From an uncultured Bacteroides sp. (GTDB taxonomy: Bacteria; Bacteroidota; Bacteroidia; Bacteroidales; Bacteroidaceae), in assembly GCA_900544675.1 (NCBI GenBank), contig UQVZ01000050.1, forward strand, positions 1 to 22,880: a stretch of DNA of 22,880 bases, in the 5' to 3' direction. Positions within the stretch are counted from its first letter, which is position 1. The number at the start of each line of letters is the position of its first letter. The notes under the pieces were generated by a model, which did not search any database, was not told the origin of the DNA, and was given only the letters and a program-made list of their open reading frames with translations. Shown here one piece after another: positions 7,311 to 13,590 of the stretch. The position numbers were made by a program, and so were the translations under genes.

Positions 7311-7612
7311 TTACGTTTCCATGCGGTAGGCATTCCGATAGCCACTCATCAACAGATTTTCGATGTCAGACTCCTTGTACAGGATTTTCCGCCCAACTGA
7401 TAGTAGGATACCATCCCGTTGTTGCGGTAGTCCTGCAATGTGCGGCGGCTCACCTTGAGCCATGCAGACACCTCTTTGTCTGTCAGGAATTGTTCGTTAC
7501 CCAGCGAAGTCTTATGGCTTGCGTCCATTTTTTCGATGCCTTCAAACAGGGCATCCAGCTTTCCGATGAAGCCGACTTCCAGTTCACGGTCGGCAAGAAT
7601 CAGGTCATTCAT
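7311..7612 (-). pseudogene. Excisionase-type HTH protein, frameshifted
   Basis: The in-frame product (7349-7612, 87 residues) has the standard segment FLTDKEVSAWLKVSRRTLQDYRNNG (MerR/excisionase HTH) and then YYQLGGKSCTRSLTSKIC, which is not a family ending. Adding one A to the A-run that reads as TTTT on the plus strand at 7385-7388 restores YYQLGGKILYKESDIENLL and a normal end with TAA at 7311-7313. That is the expected winged-helix strand of this family. The gene is therefore a one-base deletion variant, a slippage-prone phase-variable tract, or a sequencing error. With the next HTH gene it probably forms the element's excision-control module, as small HTH pairs do in related Bacteroides elements. 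Confidence 0.75.
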
Positions 7613-7658
7613 GATTTACAGTATTTACAATGGATTTAGTGGTATTCTTATCTTCAAG

Positions 7659-7970
7659 CTAAATAGTCCTGCCACGCCAAGCGGCATCCTTTCGCCTGTC
7701 CTCCACAAGTAGGACGATGCGCTGCACATCCTCCGGCTTGTAGAAAATCTTGTGCCCGATTTGCGAGTAAGCCAGCGTGCCGTTGTCGCGGAGCGTCTGC
7801 AAGGTATGCGGACTGATGCGCAGTTGTTGGCAGACCTCTTGGTTGTCCATCCAACGGTTGAGCCGTTTCTCTTCCTTCTTTCGGAGGATTTCATTTACCC
7901 GGTCGGACAGGCGGTTGAGCTTGCCGACCATTTCCTCATACTTTTCTTTCGAGATAATTACTACATTCAT
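7659..7970 (-). CDS. Excisionase-type HTH DNA-binding protein
   Basis: This 103-residue protein has an N-terminal coiled helix (MVGKLNRLSDRVNEILRKKEE, about 14-34) and a MerR/excisionase-like winged HTH (about 39-90: MDNQEVCQQLRISPHTLQTLRDNG, then LAYSQIGHKIFYKPEDVQRIV). It lies upstream of the frameshifted paralogue on the same strand, the arrangement of paired HTH regulators on Bacteroides mobilizable elements. It probably binds near att or oriT to control excision or mobilization; this is inferred from family and position. Confidence 0.8.
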   Translation of the reverse strand: MNVVIISKEKYEEMVGKLNRLSDRVNEILRKKEEKRLNRWMDNQEVCQQLRISPHTLQTLRDNGTLAYSQIGHKIFYKPEDVQRIVLLVEDRRKDAAWRGRTI

Positions 7971-8516
7971 TTCTTATACTGATTTTAGTGTTAATAATCC
8001 GATTTGCCTGCAAAGTAAATCCGTTGTCCGCTTGAAACAATGGATTTGCAATGAGGTGGCAGCTTGTGGCAGCAAATGGTCGGGAGTGGCGTTATCCGCC
8101 GAACCTGTGACGGCTGTTCCAAGCCTCCGTGGTGCAAAGAAAAGCGAAGTCCGGCATAATCCAACCGTTTCGCACTTGCGTGGCTGCATTTGGCGTTGGT
8201 GTGGTAGCCAATGGCGTTCTTCGGATTCCTATACCGCCCGAAAATATGTCCTTCGGGTTTCCTAAAAGCCATATCCTTAAATCCGTCCTGACCGTTCCAT
8301 TTAAGCCCTTAAAATTTCCAATGCCCGTTTCTGCACTATGGCAAAACGGCGCAGCCTGAACCGTTCCAGCAATGCGCAAAGTGCAAAACCATACATTGTT
8401 GCCTCACTCAATCCAATCCTTTGACTGTCTGTTTTATAGCCATTTCCTTTGCAACCGATAATCGGTCAAATGTGCGCACAGTGACCACTATTGTTAAACA
8501 TTTAATTCAAACAAGT
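7971..8516. other. Non-coding region upstream of the mobilization genes
   Basis: Overlapping frames exist on both strands, but none shows a recognisable motif or a credible start. The stretch appears to serve as the divergent regulatory region between the minus-strand HTH genes and the plus-strand mobilization operon. The only structure I can name is the promoter-like sequence at 8420-8451. Confidence 0.5.
8420..8451 (+). promoter_or_regulatory. Bacteroides-type promoter of the mobilization operon
   Basis: TTTG (8420-8423), 20 nt, then TTCCTTTG (8444-8451), one mismatch from TANNTTTG. Transcription would begin near 8458, about 60 nt before the DUF3408 start. Confidence 0.5.
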
Positions 8517-8957
8517 ATGAAGAAGAATTTAAGCAGCCAGGGTATGGATGCAGCGTTACAGGATTTTTTAGGCAACAAGCCGAGTATGGAAATACCGAAG
8601 CCCGACACCCAACCTGCCGACACGCAGGAGCAGCAGGGAAAGTCAAATGAAACTGTGCAGGAAAAAGTAGGTGAAGCCGTGCCGGAACAGGCGGACGGAA
8701 CTCCGCAGATGGTACGCCGCATCAGCGGCAAGCAGCGACGGGCATCATTGGAAGAATACAAGGAAGCCTTCCTCACCGTTCCGACCATCGAAGACCGCAA
8801 GCCCGTGTTCCTAAGCCGATGCACGCGCGATGCCCTTGACCGCATCGTCCGCATGTTCGGCGGGCGCAGGATGAGCGTGTCGGGACTGGTGGAGAACATC
8901 GCCCGGCAGCATCTTGCCACCTACGGGGAGGACATCGAGGCATGGCGTAAACTCTGA
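8517..8957 (+). CDS. DUF3408-family mobilization-associated protein
   Basis: The 146-residue protein has a low-complexity, Gln/Pro/Glu-rich N-terminal half (about 20-65) and a conserved C-terminal domain (about 68-146) with RRISGKQRRASLEEYKEAFL, FLSRCTRDALDRIVRMFG and GRRMSVSGLVENIARQHLATY. This resembles DUF3408, found beside mob genes of Bacteroidales conjugative and mobilizable elements; the C-terminal part looks like a ribbon-helix-helix-type DNA binder. ATG 8517 is chosen over an upstream in-frame start at 8421 because the promoter-like sequence lies between them. It is followed by a structured region and mobC/relaxase genes, suggesting a relaxosome role. Confidence 0.8.
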   Translation: MKKNLSSQGMDAALQDFLGNKPSMEIPKPDTQPADTQEQQGKSNETVQEKVGEAVPEQADGTPQMVRRISGKQRRASLEEYKEAFLTVPTIEDRKPVFLSRCTRDALDRIVRMFGGRRMSVSGLVENIARQHLATYGEDIEAWRKL

Positions 8958-9012
8958 GAATTAAGGAGTAGATTGACGGGGCGCAATTCGGAGCTACCCT
9001 GAACCAATCCAA

Positions 9013-9082
9013 CGGAGTTTTGAGGGGAGCAAGTTTGTGTTTCGGGCATACCGAAACCGCCTGCTCCCACTCATGAACTCCG
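9013..9082. other. Nested hairpin, candidate oriT
   Basis: Four perfect stems nest inside each other: CGGAGTT (9013-9019)/AACTCCG (9076-9082), TGAG (9021-9024)/CTCA (9070-9073), GGGAGCA (9025-9031)/TGCTCCC (9062-9068), and GTTTCGG (9039-9045)/CCGAAAC (9051-9057) around a 5-nt loop. It lies just upstream of mobC and the relaxase gene, where oriT is usually found. No nic-site consensus was identified. Confidence 0.5.
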
Positions 9083-9149
9083 TGAAGAGCCGCATCCCGT
9101 TGGTCTAACAGGTAATCACATTTTAGTCAGTAGAAATCAATTAAAAACA

Positions 9150-9515
9150 ATGGAACAGAAACGGATATTTGACAGAAGGAACAAGGGAGGTCGCCCCAAG
9201 AAGGGAGCGGCAGACAAGCTGAAATACCGCCTCACGGTGAAGATGGCGACATCGGACTACTATACGCTGAAAGGCAAGGCGCGAAGTGCAGGCATATCCG
9301 CAGGTGAGTTCCTACGCCGTTGCATGAGGGACGTGCAGGTGAAGGAACGGCTCACGCCGGAGCATACGGGTTACGTCCGCAAGCTCTGCGGCATGGCGAA
9401 CAACCTGAACCAGCTTGCGCACAAGGCAAACGCTTCGGGCTTCGTCACGGTGAAGATGGAGTGCCGCATACTCGTGGCACGGATTGAGGAACTGCTGAAT
9501 TTAATCCTCTTATGA
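9150..9515 (+). CDS. MobC-type relaxosome accessory protein
   Basis: The 121-residue basic protein opens with RRNKGGRPKKGAADKLKYRLTV, then a ribbon-helix-helix-like part (YRLTVKMATSDYYTLKGKARSAGISAGEFLRRCM), then CGMANNLNQLAHKANASGF, the hallmark stretch of MobC-like (BmgB/MobB-type) accessory proteins. These bind oriT and help the relaxase nick DNA. It lies 9 nt before the relaxase gene and directly after the nested hairpin, consistent with a relaxosome operon. Confidence 0.88.
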   Translation: MEQKRIFDRRNKGGRPKKGAADKLKYRLTVKMATSDYYTLKGKARSAGISAGEFLRRCMRDVQVKERLTPEHTGYVRKLCGMANNLNQLAHKANASGFVTVKMECRILVARIEELLNLILL

Positions 9516-9524
9516 CAGCCGGAT

Positions 9525-10463
9525 ATGATAGCTAAAATCGTAAAGGGAAGCAGTTTCAAGGGTGTGGTAAGCTACATCCTTGACAAGGAAAAGGGCGCTA
9601 AAATCCTCGTCTGTGACGGTCTGTTTGCCGAGGACAAGGACACGATAGCCATGAGCTTCGAGGCACAATCGAAGATAAATCCAAAGGTTACGAAGCCCGT
9701 CGGACACATCTCTTTGGCTTTCCATAAGGAGGATGAACACCGTCTGACCGACCGTGCAATGGCAGGGATAGCGTTGGAATACCTGAGGAAAATGGGGATA
9801 ACCGACACGCAAATACTCATCGTGCGCCACTTCGACAAGGAGCATCCGCATGTGCATATAACGTTCAACCGAATCGCCAATAATGGTAGGACAATCACAG
9901 ACCGCAACGAGCGGATACGCAGTGCACGCATCTGCAAGGAACTGACGAAGAAGTACAACCTTTATTTTGCCAGCGGCAAGGAGCGGGTGAAGCGGCACCG
10001 CCTGAAAGAGCCGAACAAGACCAGGTACGGGCTTTACTCCATCCTTAAATCGGAGGTTTCAAGGTGCGGGAACTGGAACATACTCATTGCTAATCTGAAG
10101 AAACAAGGCGTGGAAGTACGGTTCAAGTACAAGGGCAAGTCGGACGAGGTACAGGGTGTGGTTTTCACCATGAATGGCTATTTGTTCAGCGGTTCCAAAA
10201 TTGACAGGCGGTTCAGTTTCTCCAAAATTAACGCAGCACTGGACAATAACAGACGCAATGAACGGCAGGGAATCATAGCATCGCCGTACCGTGAAGAACA
10301 GTCCATGCTCCCATCCGAATCAAGGGGCAACAATGACTTGTTCAGCGGTTCAATAGGTCTTTTTACATCGGACAACACGGACGGACAGGCTGAGGAAAAC
10401 CGTTTCGAGGAAGAATTAAAACGCAGGAACAAGAAAAAGAAACAACGTAAAATAGGATTTTAA
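9525..10463 (+). CDS. mobA: MOBP-type relaxase/mobilization nuclease
   Basis: This 312-residue relaxase nicks oriT and stays covalently attached to the 5' end for transfer. The likely nucleophile Tyr17 is in FKGVVSYILD; the metal-binding triad is in RHFDKEHPHVHITFNR (His107, His109, His111), and GHISLAF (60-66) is the third conserved block. The C-terminal half is basic and ends in a Lys/Arg cluster (RRNKKKKQRKIGF). It is typical in size for Bacteroides mobilizable-element relaxases (BmgA/MobA-like). There is no coupling protein or type IV secretion gene in the window, so the element would need a helper conjugative element. Confidence 0.92.
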   Translation: MIAKIVKGSSFKGVVSYILDKEKGAKILVCDGLFAEDKDTIAMSFEAQSKINPKVTKPVGHISLAFHKEDEHRLTDRAMAGIALEYLRKMGITDTQILIVRHFDKEHPHVHITFNRIANNGRTITDRNERIRSARICKELTKKYNLYFASGKERVKRHRLKEPNKTRYGLYSILKSEVSRCGNWNILIANLKKQGVEVRFKYKGKSDEVQGVVFTMNGYLFSGSKIDRRFSFSKINAALDNNRRNERQGIIASPYREEQSMLPSESRGNNDLFSGSIGLFTSDNTDGQAEENRFEEELKRRNKKKKQRKIGF

Positions 10464-10465
10464 AT

Positions 10466-11119
10466 ATGGACAATAATGAAGTTTACACGCTCTTCGAGGA
10501 CATCAAGAATGCCCTCAAGGGTATCAACGGGAAGTTGGAGAACACTCCAAAAGCAACCAACAATCAATCAGACGGACAATCACCGACGGTGGATTTGACA
10601 CCCATAAAGGAGCTGTTCGAGAGTTCCGCAAAGGAACATCAGGCACAGACCAAAGCCATGCTGACCAAGTTCGGGGAGGCGGAAGTTAACACATCGAACA
10701 GGATACTGGGTCTGTTGCGTGATTTGAAAGAGTCGTTTATTACCAACTCGGAAGAACGACTGGATGAACCGCAAGAACATATCCATCGCCACAGCTTTGA
10801 CATCCGGTCGAGCAAGGTGTTTTCTCTCTTGGTCGGTATGGGTATCGTGTGTACCCTCTCAGTTTGGGGTAATATCGAGCTTTGGAAAGCTAAACGCCAA
10901 TATGCGGACGATGCGTTGAAGTTCCGTGTCATCCGCTCATGGGGAGGCTGCAACGCCAATCACATCCTTTGGCTGAACGAGGTGTTCGACATCCACCGCA
11001 ACGAGGAGGCCATCGAATGGGTACGGCAGGAGGCTGACGGCTACGACAAAGGGTTAAAGACCTTGTCCGACAGCCTGATGCAGGAGAAATTGAAAGTGAA
11101 ACAAATGAAGAATAACTAA
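10466..11119 (+). CDS. Single-pass membrane protein of the mobilization operon, function unknown
   Basis: The 217-residue protein starts two bases after the relaxase stop. It has a long polar/helical N-terminal part (1-115), one hydrophobic helix (about 117-137: KVFSLLVGMGIVCTLSVW) and a C-terminal domain (about 138-217) with FRVIRSWGGCNANHILWLNEVF and a coiled-coil-like tail. Proteins with this layout follow the relaxase gene in Bacteroidales mobilizable elements; I do not know an assigned function. Position suggests it could tether the relaxosome or relaxase to the membrane, but this is inference. Confidence 0.7.
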   Translation: MDNNEVYTLFEDIKNALKGINGKLENTPKATNNQSDGQSPTVDLTPIKELFESSAKEHQAQTKAMLTKFGEAEVNTSNRILGLLRDLKESFITNSEERLDEPQEHIHRHSFDIRSSKVFSLLVGMGIVCTLSVWGNIELWKAKRQYADDALKFRVIRSWGGCNANHILWLNEVFDIHRNEEAIEWVRQEADGYDKGLKTLSDSLMQEKLKVKQMKNN

Positions 11120-11130
11120 AAGTAAAGTGA

Positions 11131-12339
11131 ATGGCATCGGTAAAAGTGAAATTCCGTCCTTCTTCCATAGACGGCAAGGAGGGCAGCATCTACTATCAGG
11201 TGATATACAACCGCGCGGTCCGCCAGATTGCAGCTGACCTGCATATATACGAGAGTGAGTGGGACGTTGAAACGTCATCCGTAATAATTCCTTCCTGGGC
11301 TGATGCGGACAGGAAGTGCTATCTTCATATTGTTCAGAAATATATCAGCCGTGACGTATTGCGACTGGAGAACATTATCCACGACCAGATGTTTAAAGGT
11401 GTCTGCTCGGCAGATGCTATCGTGAACGGCTATCGGAAACAGACGAGTCTGCAATCGTTCTTCAATTTCATGGATTCCGTCATTGGGCAACTGAAACGCC
11501 TGAACAGGGAACGCACCTCAGAAACCTATGCGTCTGCTTTGTCCAGCTTCATGCGTTTCAGGCGGAACAAGGATATACAGTTGGACGATATGGATGAGGA
11601 CTTGATAATGGAATACGAGGCATGGCTGAAAACAAATGGCGCATCCCTGAATACCGTATCTTTCTATATGCGCATCCTGCGCGCCACCTACAACCGTGCC
11701 GTGGAAAAAGGGCTGACCGCACAGAGACATCCCTTCAAGCATGTTTATATAGGAATGGACAAGACCGTGAAACGCGCCATATCCCTGAAGGACATCCGGC
11801 GTATCAAGGAGCTTGACCTGACGGGAAAGCCGCATTGGGAACTGGCAAGGGATATGTTCCTCTTTTCGTTTTACACCCGTGGCATGTCGTTCATTGACAT
11901 GGCTTATTTGAAGAAATCCGACCTGAAGAACGGCATATTGAGTTACCGGAGGCACAAGACCGGGCAGCAACTCCACATCAGGTGGGAAAGCTGCATGGAG
12001 GAAACCGTGATGAAATATGCCGCAGGATGTTCCGGTGATTACCTGCTCCCTATCCTGAAACTGCCTTCCAAGAAACTACGCAGCCAATACAAAAGCACGC
12101 TGTTCCGCATCAACAAGTACCTGAAAGAGATTGCCAGCCTATGCGGTATTGCCGCGCCGCTTACCATGTACGTGAGCCGCCACTCTTGGGCAAGTATTGC
12201 CAAGAGCAAGAACATCCCCATTTCAGTCATCAGCGAGGGCATGGGACATGATTCGGAGGAAACCACGCGCATCTATCTTGCGTCATTGGACGGCTCTGTG
12301 ATAGACAAGGCGAACTTGCTTATTCTGAAAGACTTGTAA
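11131..12339 (+). CDS. Tyrosine recombinase 3, possible invertase of the adjacent promoter
   Basis: This 402-residue recombinase is of a different subfamily from the first two: the first catalytic Arg is present (Arg250, YTRGMSFIDMAYL), Lys276 lies in RRHKTG, the usual His of H-x-x-R is Tyr347 (YVSRHSWA, Arg350), His373 is in MGHDSEE and nucleophile Tyr382 in RIYLAS. An N-terminal arm-binding domain (1-100) and a SAM-like domain (105-210) precede it. It starts 11 nt after the membrane-protein gene, so it is probably in the mob operon. Its 3' end lies 32 bp before an inverted repeat that encloses a reversed promoter. Recombinases with the R-G-M-S-F motif are common next to invertible loci in Bacteroides, so inversion of that promoter is a plausible job. 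Confidence 0.88.
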   Translation: MASVKVKFRPSSIDGKEGSIYYQVIYNRAVRQIAADLHIYESEWDVETSSVIIPSWADADRKCYLHIVQKYISRDVLRLENIIHDQMFKGVCSADAIVNGYRKQTSLQSFFNFMDSVIGQLKRLNRERTSETYASALSSFMRFRRNKDIQLDDMDEDLIMEYEAWLKTNGASLNTVSFYMRILRATYNRAVEKGLTAQRHPFKHVYIGMDKTVKRAISLKDIRRIKELDLTGKPHWELARDMFLFSFYTRGMSFIDMAYLKKSDLKNGILSYRRHKTGQQLHIRWESCMEETVMKYAAGCSGDYLLPILKLPSKKLRSQYKSTLFRINKYLKEIASLCGIAAPLTMYVSRHSWASIAKSKNIPISVISEGMGHDSEETTRIYLASLDGSVIDKANLLILKDL

Positions 12340-12371
12340 TCGGAAGTTGTTTGGGAACAATGACGGTACTT

Positions 12372-12382
12372 CTGTCGGGAGA
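12372..12382 (+). repeat. Left arm of 11-bp inverted repeat
   Basis: CTGTCGGGAGA is the exact reverse complement of 12531-12541. The enclosed 148 bp contain a leftward promoter. Confidence 0.65.
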
Positions 12383-12396
12383 TACACTATCGGATG

Positions 12397-12429
12397 CAAA
12401 TTTACACATTTTTGTGAAAAACGGGCAAT
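12397..12429 (-). promoter_or_regulatory. Bacteroides-type promoter pointing away from the R-M operon
   Basis: On the minus strand, ATTG (12426-12429), 21 nt, then TAAATTTG (12397-12404), a full match to TANNTTTG. It faces the 3' end of recombinase 3, where no minus-strand gene exists. Inversion between the flanking repeats would move the box to 12509-12516 on the plus strand, about 55 nt before the GTG start of the R-M operon. Confidence 0.6.
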
Positions 12430-12530
12430 TTGCACTCCATAAAAATGCATCAGGCAAGCATTAAAGCAGTATTGAAACGGCTGTTGTTTTACAAGTGACA
12501 AATAAACAGCTTGATTATCAGGTATTATGT

Positions 12531-12541
12531 TCTCCCGACAG
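12531..12541 (-). repeat. Right arm of 11-bp inverted repeat
   Basis: TCTCCCGACAG pairs with 12372-12382. GGAGATACAC follows in both arms' neighbourhoods (12378-12387 and 12541-12550) as a direct repeat, so the two sites share more than the inverted core. Confidence 0.65.
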
Positions 12542-12543
12542 GA

Positions 12544-12567
12544 GATACACCTTAACCAAAGTGTATC
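12544..12567. promoter_or_regulatory. GATACAC/GTGTATC dyad before the R-M operon
   Basis: GATACAC (12544-12550) and GTGTATC (12561-12567) form a perfect 7-bp dyad with a 10-nt spacer, ending 3 nt before the GTG start. It could be an operator or an mRNA hairpin next to the GGAG at 12541-12544, the only Shine-Dalgarno-like sequence. A third GATACAC lies in the left repeat (12381-12387). Confidence 0.45.
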
Positions 12568-12570
12568 AAC

Positions 12571-13590
12571 GTGCCTGAAACAGCCGACATATTGGAGAAC
12601 AGCATCTTGCAGGCTTCCATCGGATTGCTGTCCACCCTGCTCAAAGACCATACGACGAGCAGGGGCGATGCCGTGTGCAACATATTCTGGGCGACTTCCG
12701 ACTATGAACACCTTGGCAAAGGGTATTACTACCGTGACCCGATATTGCCCGAACTCATCATGGGTGCCAACGGTCAGGTCATCATGCCCCGTGTCCTGAA
12801 GCACAAGGACACCCAGTCGGCGCGTGTCCGCGACATGGCTGAGGTGTTCACCCCTGCATGGGTATGCAACGCACAGAACAACCTGATTGACGAGGCATGG
12901 TTTGGCAGGAAAGACGTGTTCAATACGGAATACACTTCAGAGGACGGCACACACGGCTGGAAAGCGAATCCCGAAAGAATCTCTTTCCCCGAAGGAAAGA
13001 CATGGAAGGATTATGTCCGTGACACACGTCTTGAAATCACCTGCGGCGAGGCACCCTATATAGTCAGCCGCTATGACACCACCACAGGCGCGGTCATTCC
13101 GCTTTCTGACCGTATCGGACTGCTTGACCGCAAACTGCGTGTTGTCAGTGAGAACACCAAGACTTCCGGTGAATGGCTGGAAGCCGCGCAGGAAGCCTAC
13201 AAGAGCCTCTATGCCTACGAATGGCAGGGCGACAGTTTGCTCATTGCCCGTGAATCCATGCTTGCTTCTTTTGTCGAATACTACCGTGCCAAGTTCGGGA
13301 AAGACCCGTTGGCGAAGTCCGTAAACTACATCGCCTACATCATTTCATGGAACGTGTGGCAGATGGATGGGCTGAAAGGAGTCGTGCCTAACAGTTGCCA
13401 CGAAAGGGTGGAAATGTCCACAGACCTTTTCGGGGAAACCACACGGACTGTGACCACCTGTGAGGGATGCCGCACGGACAACATTTTCAGGCATAACGGC
13501 ACTTACTGCCTCATAAAGGACTGGCGCGCCAAAGACCCACAGACGGGGCGCAAAGGCAAGCGAATCCGATACATTGACCTCCTAAAATGA
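12571..13590 (+). CDS. R-M system subunit M-like protein
   Basis: The 339-residue protein belongs to a family annotated in Bacteroidetes as restriction endonuclease subunit M. It contains AEVFTPAWVCNAQNNLID (about 90-107), resembling the FTP motif of N6-adenine methyltransferases, and LEITCGEAPYIVSRYD (about 153-168). It has no canonical (D/N)PP(Y/F), so catalysis probably depends on the partner encoded immediately downstream. GTG 12571 is the only reasonable start, because an in-frame TAA lies at 12553-12555 and no early ATG exists. The stop is followed directly by the ATG of the large fusion protein. No plus-strand consensus promoter is visible in the present orientation; the only consensus promoter upstream points the other way. 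Confidence 0.75.
   Translation: MPETADILENSILQASIGLLSTLLKDHTTSRGDAVCNIFWATSDYEHLGKGYYYRDPILPELIMGANGQVIMPRVLKHKDTQSARVRDMAEVFTPAWVCNAQNNLIDEAWFGRKDVFNTEYTSEDGTHGWKANPERISFPEGKTWKDYVRDTRLEITCGEAPYIVSRYDTTTGAVIPLSDRIGLLDRKLRVVSENTKTSGEWLEAAQEAYKSLYAYEWQGDSLLIARESMLASFVEYYRAKFGKDPLAKSVNYIAYIISWNVWQMDGLKGVVPNSCHERVEMSTDLFGETTRTVTTCEGCRTDNIFRHNGTYCLIKDWRAKDPQTGRKGKRIRYIDLLK

Noticed and set aside
7752..8265. Plus-strand frames antisense to the HTH gene and across 7971-8265
   Set aside because: Arg/Ser/Cys-rich, no family resemblance and no start signals; shadows of the HTH gene and non-coding DNA.
4310..12339. Three tyrosine recombinases as a RIT (recombinase-in-trio) element
   Set aside because: RIT elements have three contiguous overlapping recombinases. 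Here the third is about 4 kb away behind mobilization genes and belongs to a different subfamily.
12340..12371. Terminator after recombinase 3
   Set aside because: Only a 5-bp TTGTT/AACAA stem is present and there is no T-run, so it is not supportable.
4281..12405. GTANNTTTGC sites at 4281-4290 and 12396-12405 as attL/attR
   Set aside because: They are in opposite orientation, whereas att sites flanking an integrated element should be direct repeats. The second is better explained as a promoter inside an inverted repeat.
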